Source of the DNA: Zobellia galactanivorans
GTDB lineage: Bacteria > Bacteroidota > Bacteroidia > Flavobacteriales > Flavobacteriaceae
DNA length: 64,000 nucleotides
Direction of reading: 5' to 3'
NCBI RefSeq assembly: GCF_000973105.1
Contig: NC_015844.1
Span: 3,406,501-3,470,500 of the forward strand
Shown here: positions 35,961 through 44,819 of the stretch, one piece after another
How the letters are laid out: each line of letters starts with the position of its first letter
Numbering within the stretch: the stretch's first letter is position 1
Notes under the pieces: generated by a model
The model's input: the letters and a program-made list of their open reading frames with translations, nothing else
What the model was told of the DNA's origin: nothing
The model's database searches: none
Made by a program: the position numbers and the translations under genes

Positions 35961-37184
35961 TTAGCGCTTGGCCATCATACGAAGTGTAAACCATCCGAGA
36001 ACTACGATAACGAAGCCCATAACCATCCATAACCAAAGTTTGTTTTCAAGTAGGGCCCGATTGGTCTTTTTTGCCTTTGGAGTGTGTTCTACCTTGCCTA
36101 GGGCAAGTAGGGGTGCATCATCGGGAATTTGCGAGGCAATGTTTATAATGTCGTATTTGGGTGCCCGGGCTTTTTTATTTCCGTAGGCCAGATAATATTT
36201 TGCCTTGTCGTCGAAACGGGCAATGAGTTCGTGCCGATAGCCTTTTATGTTGGCTCCTTCTACTTGTAAGGGCCTATTGTCGTTGTTTTCTATGATGACC
36301 CTCAATTTTTGGGCTTTGGTACTGTTGAATTTGAAGCCTGTAGTATCAATAGAGGTCAGTGTGCCCCTGTATAGCTCCTTGTAACGGTATTTTAATCCCT
36401 TTTCGGTCTGTATGCTATCTTGAACGTATTTTACGGTCACCGGCCTGTAATAATCGACCGTTTCCTTTAGGTTTAAGCGTAAAAAGCTCAAAGGTAGGCT
36501 TTGGTTCAGGTCGATATCGATTATCGTTTTTTTATCCTTCTGGTCAATATTCATGAAGGTAACCGGGTAACTGTCGTAAATGGCTTTGAGCGAACTGTCT
36601 AGATTCAGTTTGGTCCGGGTTAATTTTGGGGATTTGTGACTCTTTATAAGCAAGCGATAGTATTTGTATTGGCTTGAAGGAAAGGTCAAGGTCGTATGCT
36701 GGTAATCGGTCTGGCCTGTTTTTATGGAAAGGATACGGTAGTCTTCTAAGATCCGGAACCAATCGTTTTGGTTTTGGCTTCCTTCTAGGTCGACCATCCA
36801 ATTAAAATTGTCGGTATCGAATTCGAGTTCCAGTTCGTTGATGCTTTCGGTTGTGGGGATTTCATAGGTATAATAAAATCCGTTTGCGTTCGAAACCGTA
36901 TTCAATAGGTTGAAGTCTACCTTTTGTTTGGTGTGTTTTCCTGAACCAATATTCAATACGTATGGCGCTTCCAAGGTATCGTTTTCGGTAAGGCCATAAA
37001 TCCTGATGTCAGATAGGTCGGGGTTGGAACGGTCAAGAACGGATAGGGGCAAGGAAATCTTATGCCATTGCTCCGTGATGTTCTTTAACTCTTGCCGATG
37101 TTCGTATTTTGGGAGTTGGCCGAAGGCAAAGGAACAGCCAAACCAGCATCCGATAAAAACAAGAAGCTTCATTTTAACTTTCAT
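35961..37184 (-). CDS. DUF3999 family exported protein with C-terminal membrane anchor
   Basis: 407 residues from the ATG at 37184 (the ATG at 37172 is also possible). Signal peptide ending near FAFGQ, then a long beta-rich periplasmic part with LPKYEHRQELKNITEQWHKI, FNWMVDLEGSQNQNDWFRI and YKYYRLLIKS, which resembles F5/8-type discoidin folds and DUF3999. One helix near the C-terminus (LWLWMVMGFVIVVLGWFTL) and a short basic tail anchor it. Its gene overlaps the end of the DUF2339 gene by a few bases; this pairing recurs widely in bacteria, so the two probably work together. Activity unknown. Confidence 0.83.
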   Translation of the reverse strand: MKVKMKLLVFIGCWFGCSFAFGQLPKYEHRQELKNITEQWHKISLPLSVLDRSNPDLSDIRIYGLTENDTLEAPYVLNIGSGKHTKQKVDFNLLNTVSNANGFYYTYEIPTTESINELELEFDTDNFNWMVDLEGSQNQNDWFRILEDYRILSIKTGQTDYQHTTLTFPSSQYKYYRLLIKSHKSPKLTRTKLNLDSSLKAIYDSYPVTFMNIDQKDKKTIIDIDLNQSLPLSFLRLNLKETVDYYRPVTVKYVQDSIQTEKGLKYRYKELYRGTLTSIDTTGFKFNSTKAQKLRVIIENNDNRPLQVEGANIKGYRHELIARFDDKAKYYLAYGNKKARAPKYDIINIASQIPDDAPLLALGKVEHTPKAKKTNRALLENKLWLWMVMGFVIVVLGWFTLRMMAKR

Positions 37185-39534
37185 CAGAAATTTGATTTTT
37201 GTATTTGTTGTAAAGGAATGAGATAATAAGCAAGAGTACACCTAGCGATACAAAAACAATGGTTTTTGATATGGAATTTAATGAGGCGATGTCGTAAAAG
37301 AACAGCTTGGCCAAAGTAATGCCGAACAAGGAAATGGCGCAGATACGAAGGTGTTTTCGTTTTTTATAGATGCCGAGGCCGATCAAGAACAGCGCATAAG
37401 TACCCCAAAGTAGACTGAGTCCCAGTTTGTACGATTTTTCGGAGCCGGCAAGGTCCATCAGGTTCAAGAGTTCACTGCTCAAGATCCAGAGTATGGAAAG
37501 ATGTACCATGATTTCAATGCCGATGTTCATCTTCAGGTCTATGAATTTACGTTTTGCAAGCTTGAGGGCGGCAATCAAATTCAAGGCGTAAAATGCGTAT
37601 GATACATAGCGAATACCCAAATTGAATGCACCGATTTCATAATACTCCGATGAGGCCCGATTGATATAGCTTTCCCTTAGTTCACTTAGAATATATAGCC
37701 CTCCGGTAAGGTAGACCATCCATATTAACATGCAAAAGGCCAAGGTGGCAACGCCCAATACGCGGTTCTTGACTTTTTTGATGTTCAGAACGGCCAATAG
37801 GGCAAAGAATAGAAACGTAAAGTTGAAGAGCCACATGGCCCCAAAGTTCTTCAGGTCGTAGTTGTAATTGCCGTACCCATAATCGTTATTGGGGGTTAGG
37901 TTTACTTCGGAGGCCCTGTACAATTGGTCCCAGTAATATTCGATTTCTAAATAGCACGAAACATAGGCGACAAAAAGGAGGATAATAGGAACAATAAAAG
38001 ACATGATACGCGATGCTTCCGGCTGGGGTTCGGGCAAAGGCTTCCTTCGGATTATCCAGTACATAAAACCAAATCCGGCCGAGAACAATACAGAGGTTAG
38101 AAAGTAAATGTTCAAGATGGGTTGGAGCGGTGTCTCCGTGCGCCGTTCAAATATGTACCCTATGTTCCAGTCGTGCGTTAGACTGAAAAGAGCCAATAAC
38201 ATTAGTGGGTATGAGAGGTATTCGTAAAAAATAACATTCTTTGTGCGACCAATATAAAATAACAGTGCGGCTTGAAGCGTCCATAATAATGTTACCCAGT
38301 TCCCGTCGAGTTGTACGGGTATGGCAAGGGTAATGAATACCAGCACCATGCCCGTTACCAGATTGAAAAGATTACGGTCGGCTAATTTTTTCTTGAATAA
38401 AATCACGCTTACCACAAAATGAACAACGGCATTGGCCAATGTAAATAGGCCCAAGAATTCAACACCTGTCTCATGTTGGTTTAAAAGGCCGTAACCTATG
38501 CCATAGAAAGCAAAGGAATTCAAGAGCAGGAGAACGACATCTATTTTTAAGAATACCTCATGCCGAATAAGTTTATAGGCTAGGAAACATGCATAGAAAA
38601 TGATAAAAAATATACCTAGGAAACTAAAGGCCATGAGAAAATCGGAATCGATCTTAAAAGAGGAGGAGAGCCACGATATATAGATCAGGTAGGTGAAACC
38701 AAAGGCCGAATAGAATAGTCCTTTCCAATATTTTTTCACCGAAATTGTCAAAATACCTAAATTGATAATGACCATATAGGAGAACAGGGTGAATGTACTA
38801 CCCGAATCATTGCTCAATAAAAAGGGTATGGCATAGGCGCCAACGAGTCCGATATGGGCAATGACCTGATTGTTGTAATTCAATGCCGCTACAACACCAA
38901 ATGCCGTAAATACCAACATTAGGGCAAAGGCCATCAGTTGGGGGAATAATCCGTAAAAACTATAGGCGGCAAAAGTGATAAAATATAGCGAAGCCAAGGC
39001 GCCACTGACCAGAACGGCACTGTAACTTTCATATTTGGCCTTGAGCTTGATACCAAAGCCCAAAAGTCCGAGTCCGGCCAAGTATCCAAAAACAATACGG
39101 GTCAAGGGACTGATCAGACCGTTCTCAATAGAATATTTCACCCCGATAGCAATACCGATCACCGTTATGACGATGCCGATTTTACTGATGAGGTTTTCAC
39201 CGATGAATTTTTCAAGATTCCACTTCCTTTTTTCTTTTTTAGGTTTTTTCGGAATTGGGGCTTTTATACTGGGAGGCTCTTTATCAAGAGGTTTTTTAGG
39301 GGTGTCGGGCGTTAGGGGTACGACCTTTTCCGTAGCTTCTATGGAAGCCGGGGTTTCTTTAATGACGGGGGCTTCCACGGGTTTTTTTGGAACTAGGTCT
39401 TCTGGGCGAAGCTTTTTGACCGCTTCGATTTCTTTGTAGAGCGACATTAGCTCTTTGGCAAAGCCTTCCTGTTTGCTAAGAAGTAGCTCGAGCTTTTGGT
39501 TTAATTGGTCGATCCGGTCTTGGTGGTTGGGCAT
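37174..39534 (-). CDS. DUF2339 polytopic membrane protein
   Basis: 786 residues from the ATG at 39534 (the open frame begins 13 codons earlier). N-terminus: a coiled coil (RIDQLNQKLELLLSKQEGF) and a Pro/Lys linker (PKKPVEAPVIKETP ... PKKPLDKEPP), then WNLEKFIGENLISKIG, the signature just before the first helix in DUF2339 proteins. About 20-24 membrane helices fill the rest. Function unknown; the family is often found next to DUF3999, as here. First gene of the pair. Confidence 0.87.
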   Translation of the reverse strand: MPNHQDRIDQLNQKLELLLSKQEGFAKELMSLYKEIEAVKKLRPEDLVPKKPVEAPVIKETPASIEATEKVVPLTPDTPKKPLDKEPPSIKAPIPKKPKKEKRKWNLEKFIGENLISKIGIVITVIGIAIGVKYSIENGLISPLTRIVFGYLAGLGLLGFGIKLKAKYESYSAVLVSGALASLYFITFAAYSFYGLFPQLMAFALMLVFTAFGVVAALNYNNQVIAHIGLVGAYAIPFLLSNDSGSTFTLFSYMVIINLGILTISVKKYWKGLFYSAFGFTYLIYISWLSSSFKIDSDFLMAFSFLGIFFIIFYACFLAYKLIRHEVFLKIDVVLLLLNSFAFYGIGYGLLNQHETGVEFLGLFTLANAVVHFVVSVILFKKKLADRNLFNLVTGMVLVFITLAIPVQLDGNWVTLLWTLQAALLFYIGRTKNVIFYEYLSYPLMLLALFSLTHDWNIGYIFERRTETPLQPILNIYFLTSVLFSAGFGFMYWIIRRKPLPEPQPEASRIMSFIVPIILLFVAYVSCYLEIEYYWDQLYRASEVNLTPNNDYGYGNYNYDLKNFGAMWLFNFTFLFFALLAVLNIKKVKNRVLGVATLAFCMLIWMVYLTGGLYILSELRESYINRASSEYYEIGAFNLGIRYVSYAFYALNLIAALKLAKRKFIDLKMNIGIEIMVHLSILWILSSELLNLMDLAGSEKSYKLGLSLLWGTYALFLIGLGIYKKRKHLRICAISLFGITLAKLFFYDIASLNSISKTIVFVSLGVLLLIISFLYNKYKNQISDES

Positions 39535-39719
39535 AATCTGTAGTTTTAGGTATGCAGGGCCTATATGGGCCAAACACGTACTGAACTATCTTAGATAACG
39601 TTCAACTCGAGATTTTATTGATGTGTGAAAGAAAGCGTTGGTTGAAAATCGACGAAATGAGGTCTGGTAGTCGGCAGGGGGGAGAATGGTGTTTTTTTCC
39701 CTGTATATGTGTTTACGGT

Positions 39720-40871
39720 TTATTCTTGTTTACGGCGCATGAGCTCATAGGCATGGAGCTGTCTTCCCAATTCGGCCAAAAAGGGAAGGCCTATTTCCTT
39801 GTACTCGTACGTATCGTCGTTAAAGATGCCGTTTTTGTTCACGAGGATGGTGGCGGTGAGCATAAATTCAACCTTGTTCTTCGCATCTTTTATATAGGCA
39901 CAATCGGTAAGGGTTCCATAGGCAAAGCCTACCTTGTTGTATATTTCGATGTGTTCGGGAATTTCTTCCGTGGTATCGCCGTACATAAAGAATTTGCCAT
40001 ACCCATCGTGATATTTTGTAGGGTCGTAGCCTGCTTGTCGGGGTACGGTGTGCATGGCTTTTAGTAAAAAGGAACGCTGCCCTTCGCTTAGGGCGAACCG
40101 CTGTAGGGAATCGAAACGTTCAGGGAAAATAATGCGTTTCAACAAATCGTGTTGGGCGCTTATGGGATAGTAGTTTTTTAGGCTAAAATCGAAAGCTTCC
40201 TGAATGAGGGAGTCTTCTTCGTCATAAAAACCTATTCCCTTTCGAATGCCTTGCAGGTCTAAAGGTTGGGGGTAGGCGCTGATAAGGGGCGAACGCATCG
40301 TAGTTGTTGAGTCGTTTTCGTAAACGATCAAGGGAGTGGTGGTTACATTGTCGTTTGGGTCATCAAGTCTTTGCCAAATCCGTACGGGGGAAATGCCCCT
40401 TTTGTGTAATCGATGGTTGATCGAATCTTGACCGAGAAAATCGATCAGCCGATTGGCCGCTTGGTTGTCGCTCACCGCGAATATTTGTGAAATGGCTTCG
40501 GAAAATGTGGTTTCAACGGAATCGCCCTCAACGTAGAACCTGGTGTTTAGGTCAAGGGTCTTGGTTTCGTTCAGTTTTTCTAGGGCGGTTACCACAATGG
40601 GAAACTTTACCGTGCTGGCAGGGTAGAAATAGTTGCTGGAATCGACCTGGAAATCAAAATCGGTAAAATCTACTTGCCTTCCCTTTCTGTGGATCTGTGT
40701 GTATCGTATCTGTACTTCATAGGCGGCGAGGCTATCCATTACCCTTTTGATCTTGGGGTGGTCGCTGCCCAAGGCAAACTCGAGGGGGGTATTTCTTTTT
40801 TCCGGCTCTTTTGGGGCACATGAAAAAAGGAACAAAAAGCATATGCCGATTAAAAAAGATGATTTGAACAT
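39720..40871 (-). CDS. class A beta-lactamase-like serine hydrolase, lipoprotein
   Basis: 383 residues. A lipoprotein signal (lipobox LFSC, Cys18) places it in the periplasm or outer membrane. The class A beta-lactamase fold is indicated by the nucleophile motif Ser86-Thr-Val-Lys89 in YPASTVKFPIVV and by SDN in FAVSDNQAANRL (about residue 135). It is longer than true beta-lactamases (about 290), with an insert in the middle, and I cannot identify a convincing KTG motif, so hydrolysis of antibiotics is doubtful. A penicillin-binding or peptidase-like role is as likely. Confidence 0.8.
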   Translation of the reverse strand: MFKSSFLIGICFLFLFSCAPKEPEKRNTPLEFALGSDHPKIKRVMDSLAAYEVQIRYTQIHRKGRQVDFTDFDFQVDSSNYFYPASTVKFPIVVTALEKLNETKTLDLNTRFYVEGDSVETTFSEAISQIFAVSDNQAANRLIDFLGQDSINHRLHKRGISPVRIWQRLDDPNDNVTTTPLIVYENDSTTTMRSPLISAYPQPLDLQGIRKGIGFYDEEDSLIQEAFDFSLKNYYPISAQHDLLKRIIFPERFDSLQRFALSEGQRSFLLKAMHTVPRQAGYDPTKYHDGYGKFFMYGDTTEEIPEHIEIYNKVGFAYGTLTDCAYIKDAKNKVEFMLTATILVNKNGIFNDDTYEYKEIGLPFLAELGRQLHAYELMRRKQE

Positions 40872-40900
40872 AGTTTCCTTAAATCGTAAGCTAGAACGTA

Positions 40901-41152
40901 CTATTGGTCGGTCGGTTCCGTATAAACCTCACCACGATGGGGTTTAAGGGCGTCCCTTACCGGAATCATTTCAGATTCGTCCACTACCATATACGCAATA
41001 CTGTGCATGGGGCCAAAATCTTGATGGCCGGTAATATTGAGGTTTGTTTTTTCTATGGCTATGTATTCTTTTAGGTGAATAACATGGTGCTCCGCTGTTT
41101 TTTCGGCGGTAGGCCCTCTAAAATCCCAAATCAATTTTATTTTTCTGCCCAT
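40901..41152 (-). CDS. small conserved cytosolic protein, function unknown
   Basis: 83 residues, no signal or helix through the membrane. Notable Cys-free, His-rich composition (EHHVIHLKEYIAIE, HQDFGPMHSIAYMV). It looks like a ferredoxin-like beta-alpha fold and resembles small conserved flavobacterial proteins, but I cannot name the family. Lies 29 bases upstream of the serine hydrolase on the same strand, so probably in the same transcript, and divergent from the ppiC-like gene. Confidence 0.65.
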   Translation of the reverse strand: MGRKIKLIWDFRGPTAEKTAEHHVIHLKEYIAIEKTNLNITGHQDFGPMHSIAYMVVDESEMIPVRDALKPHRGEVYTEPTDQ

Positions 41153-41350
41153 AATGAATGCTGTCGATCGTTCTAACAGAACTTATTTTAGGGCAAAAGT
41201 ACCATCGTTTTGGCAATATAATGGATTATCTACGGGCATTTTTCACGAATGGTACAGTATGTGTAGGTTTTTGGTTACATTAAAAACCAAAATCTTGTTA
41301 AGACCTTTGTGGACTATTGTCCACCATAACGGATTTGTTATTTTTGCCCA

Positions 41351-42241
41351 ATGGAATTCAAAAAAATACCTTTGTGCTACTTGGTTCGTTACTCGGCAGT
41401 TACAGTAGTTCTTACGTTTCTTGTCGGTTGTGGTTCTTTTTTTAAAAAAGATGAACCGGAGTATATAGCGCGTGTGGGCGAAAATTATCTTTATCGCGAC
41501 GAGGTAGATAAATTGTTGGCCAAAGGGATATCCAAAGAAGACAGCGCTTCCTTCGTAATGAACTATATCAATAATTGGGCTTCGAAGCAATTGCTGTTGG
41601 ACAAGGCGAAGATAAACTTGCCGGAAGACAAGTTAGCGGAGTACGATGCCTTGGTAGACGATTACCGCACCGACCTTTATACCAGGGCCTACAAAGAAGC
41701 CTTGGCTCATCAGAGCGGTGATACCGTGGTTTCCAGCTCGCAGTTGAAGGGCTTTTATGAAAAGGAAAAGGAAAACTTCAAGTTAAAAGAGAAAATCGTT
41801 AGGTTGAGGTTTGTGGAATTGCCTACGCAGTTTTTGAACAAAGACGACGTTATCAGCAAATTGAAACGTTTTAAAAAAGACGATATAAGCTATCTCGACT
41901 CCATAGGGGTACAATTCAAAAAACTGAATTTTAACGATTCTATATGGGTAAGTGCCACAAGGGTCATTGAAGAAATACCGCCCTTAACCTTCGATAATGC
42001 GAATAAACACCTAAAAAAATCACAATTTTTTGAGTTGGAGGATGCAAACGGGGTATATTTGGCAAAGGTTACCGATGTAAGGGATGTTAATGATGTCGCT
42101 CCGCTATCATACATAGAACCCACGATCAAGCAGGTGCTACTGAGCAGGAGAAAACTCGATTATTTACGAAAACTGGAAACAGAAATTATAGATGAGGCTA
42201 TTAGAAAAAAGGAATTTGAAGTTTATGGGCAAGGTGAATAA
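41351..42241 (+). CDS. PpiC-type peptidylprolyl isomerase-like lipoprotein
   Basis: 296 residues. Lipobox LVGC (Cys27) makes it a lipoprotein, probably facing the periplasm. After it comes a SurA/PrsA-like N-terminal helical part (YIARVGENYLYRDEVDKLL, WASKQLLLDKAKINL), then a region where the parvulin domain should lie (KLKEKIVRLRFVELP). I do not see a full parvulin active site, so it may be a pure chaperone. It overlaps the next gene, another SurA-like protein, by 17 bases; together they should chaperone outer-membrane proteins. Confidence 0.82.
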   Translation: MEFKKIPLCYLVRYSAVTVVLTFLVGCGSFFKKDEPEYIARVGENYLYRDEVDKLLAKGISKEDSASFVMNYINNWASKQLLLDKAKINLPEDKLAEYDALVDDYRTDLYTRAYKEALAHQSGDTVVSSSQLKGFYEKEKENFKLKEKIVRLRFVELPTQFLNKDDVISKLKRFKKDDISYLDSIGVQFKKLNFNDSIWVSATRVIEEIPPLTFDNANKHLKKSQFFELEDANGVYLAKVTDVRDVNDVAPLSYIEPTIKQVLLSRRKLDYLRKLETEIIDEAIRKKEFEVYGQGE

Positions 42242-43676
42242 GTTTGCCATAATTTTGGGATGTCTGTTTTTGACGGGAATGTCTTTTGCCCAAGAAACAG
42301 AGGAAGCAACCGAAAGCGAAAACGAATCCATAGCCCCTGCATTAGAGGCTGAGGCAGTCGTAGAAAAAGATTCGGCCAAACCTTTCAAAAAAATAAAGCT
42401 AGATGGCATTGCCGCCGTAGTAGGCGATTATGTAATTCTGGAATCGGATATAGAAAAGACCCTGATCGACTTAAAAAGTCAAGGCGTCTCTACGGCCGAT
42501 GTTACCCGATGTGGACTTTTAGGGAAATTGATGGAGGATCGTTTGTATGCACATCAAGCCGTACAGGACAGTCTTTTGGTCTCCGATGACGAAATCGCCG
42601 CAACTACGGATCGTCAAATCCAATCTTTCGTACAACAGACCGGTTCTATGGAAAAGCTGTTGAAGTTCTATAAGAAAGAAGACGAGGCTAGCCTTCGTGA
42701 AGACATCAATAAAATCAACAAGCTACGTATGCTTTCGGAGAAGATGCAGTCGAGTATTGTTGAAAAAATAGAGATTACACCCGAAGAGGTGCGTCAGTTC
42801 TTTAACAAAATTCCTGAAGATGAACGCCCGGTGTTCGGAGCTGAAATGGAAATCGCCCAAATTGTGAAGGCACCCAAGCCCACAGAGAAAGAAATTCAGA
42901 ACGTTATCGATAAGCTGAACGAAATCAAGGCCGATGTAGAGGACAATGATGCCAGTTTTAGCGTTAAGGCCATTTTGTATTCACAAGATCCAGGATCGAA
43001 ATCAAAAGGAGGCTTCTACAGTATCACGAAAGATACCGGATTCGATAAGACCTTTAAAGATGTCGCCTTTAGCTTGAGGGAGGGCGAGGTTTCAGAGCCT
43101 TTTGAGACCCAATTCGGCTACCATATTATCTACATCGAAAAAATAAGGGGACAAGAATTGGATTTGCGCCATATCTTGATACAACCAAAAATCTCCCAAC
43201 AAGCCTTAGACGAGGTAAAAACGGAATTGGATACCATTCGCAAGCATATAATGGAGGGCAAGTATACCTTTGCCCAAGCGGCCCTTAATTTTTCAGACGA
43301 AAAAGAAACCAAATTTGATGGCGGTCTTTTGCGAAACCCTACCAATTTTGACTCGCGTTTTGAGTTGACCAAAATGGACCCGACCCTTTACAATCAGGTC
43401 CGTAACCTTAAAGATGATGAAATTTCATATCCGATTCTAGAGGAAGATCCTAGGGGAGGAGGTCCCAAGTATAAAATCTTGAAGGTAACCAACCGCTACG
43501 ACGAGCACGTGGCCGACTTTGCCAAAGATTACATCAAGATCCAGCAATTGGCCAAAACGGAAAAGCAGTACAATGCCATAAAAAAATGGATGGACGAACA
43601 TATAGATGATACCTATATTAGCGTTAACGATAGTAATAGGGACTGCGATTTTGCAAACAATTGGATAAAAGACTGA
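42225..43676 (+). CDS. SurA-like periplasmic peptidylprolyl isomerase
   Basis: 483 residues from the ATG at 42225, which gives a signal peptide (KFAIILGCLFLTGMSFAQ); an earlier ATG would bury it. SurA_N-like chaperone domain at about 60-200 (LDGIAAVVGDYVILESDIEK, GKLMEDRLYAHQAVQ), then two parvulin domains: FGAEMEIAQIV ... FETQFGYHIIYIEKI and LDLRHILIQPKI ... GGLLRNP. Architecture as in E. coli SurA, which escorts beta-barrel proteins. Overlaps the lipoprotein gene upstream and is four bases from the MoxR gene downstream. Confidence 0.92.
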   Translation: MGKVNKFAIILGCLFLTGMSFAQETEEATESENESIAPALEAEAVVEKDSAKPFKKIKLDGIAAVVGDYVILESDIEKTLIDLKSQGVSTADVTRCGLLGKLMEDRLYAHQAVQDSLLVSDDEIAATTDRQIQSFVQQTGSMEKLLKFYKKEDEASLREDINKINKLRMLSEKMQSSIVEKIEITPEEVRQFFNKIPEDERPVFGAEMEIAQIVKAPKPTEKEIQNVIDKLNEIKADVEDNDASFSVKAILYSQDPGSKSKGGFYSITKDTGFDKTFKDVAFSLREGEVSEPFETQFGYHIIYIEKIRGQELDLRHILIQPKISQQALDEVKTELDTIRKHIMEGKYTFAQAALNFSDEKETKFDGGLLRNPTNFDSRFELTKMDPTLYNQVRNLKDDEISYPILEEDPRGGGPKYKILKVTNRYDEHVADFAKDYIKIQQLAKTEKQYNAIKKWMDEHIDDTYISVNDSNRDCDFANNWIKD

Positions 43677-43680
43677 TTGC

Positions 43681-44634
43681 ATGTCAGACGTTAAGGCGAT
43701 CGATCGACTGGTAGAAAAACATAAGGCGCTCAAACAAGAAATCGCCAAGGTCATAGTGGGCCAAGACGAGGTCATAGACCAGATTCTTTTGAGTATCTAT
43801 ACCGGAGGGCACTCACTGTTGATCGGTGTTCCCGGATTGGCAAAGACCTTGATGGTGAATACCATAGCCCAGACGCTCGGACTCGATTTTAAACGGATTC
43901 AATTTACGCCCGATTTAATGCCTAGTGATATTCTAGGTAGTGAGGTCTTAGACCAAAATCGAAACTTTAAATTTATCAAAGGCCCTATATTCGCGAATAT
44001 CATATTGGCCGATGAAATCAACAGAACACCGCCCAAGACGCAAGCGGCCTTGTTGGAGGCCATGCAGGAAAGGGCTGTGACCATTGCGGGCCACCAGCAC
44101 AAGCTTGAGCTTCCTTATTTTGTCCTGGCCACCCAAAACCCGATCGAACAAGAGGGTACGTATCCCTTGCCCGAAGCGCAGTTAGACCGGTTTATGTTCG
44201 CCATAGAGTTGAAGTACCCATCCATAGCCGAAGAGATCCAAGTCGTAAAAAGTACGACTTCCGACCGATCGGTAACCGTCAATGCCTTGTTCAATGCACA
44301 AGAGATACTCGAGGTGCAACAGTTGGTACGTCGTATTCCGGTGCCCGATAACGTTGTTGAGTATGCGGTAAAATTGGTAAACTCCACACGTCCCAACCTT
44401 GAAACGGCCAGTGATTACGTAAAACAATATATTGATTGGGGTGCAGGGCCAAGGGCTTCCCAAAACTTGGTGCTAGGGGCCAAGGCGCATGCGGCCATAC
44501 ACGGAAAATACTCTCCTGACGCCGAGGATGTTCAGGCAGTGGCTACGGGTATATTGCGGCATCGTATCATAAAAAATTACAAAGCCGAGGCCGAGGGTAT
44601 TTCCGAAGAAACCCTGATCGGAAAATTACTGTAG
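43681..44634 (+). CDS. MoxR-family AAA+ ATPase
   Basis: 317-residue cytosolic AAA+ protein. Walker A IGVPGLAKTLMV, Walker B and following helix ANIILADEINRTPPKTQAALLEAMQE, sensor 1 VLATQNPIEQEGTYPLPEAQLDRFMF: all signature MoxR. MoxR ATPases help mature or insert large protein complexes, usually with von Willebrand-type partners encoded next door; none is encoded here. It is the third gene of the unit with the two prolyl isomerases, suggesting an envelope-protein quality role (inference). Confidence 0.93.
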   Translation: MSDVKAIDRLVEKHKALKQEIAKVIVGQDEVIDQILLSIYTGGHSLLIGVPGLAKTLMVNTIAQTLGLDFKRIQFTPDLMPSDILGSEVLDQNRNFKFIKGPIFANIILADEINRTPPKTQAALLEAMQERAVTIAGHQHKLELPYFVLATQNPIEQEGTYPLPEAQLDRFMFAIELKYPSIAEEIQVVKSTTSDRSVTVNALFNAQEILEVQQLVRRIPVPDNVVEYAVKLVNSTRPNLETASDYVKQYIDWGAGPRASQNLVLGAKAHAAIHGKYSPDAEDVQAVATGILRHRIIKNYKAEAEGISEETLIGKLL

Positions 44635-44819
44635 CCGAAATTTAACATATCTGCTGTAAATTCTAAAGTTTTCTGCCTTTCTTCCCATTGGTAGTGTAAG
44701 TGAAGGGCAATCTACTGATCAATTTCTAAAAAAGGTGGGAATCCTACGGCAAAAGTTTTATTTACGCTTCTTATTTTATTAATTTTACGGGATTACAATA
44801 ACCTAAAACAGATTAGATA

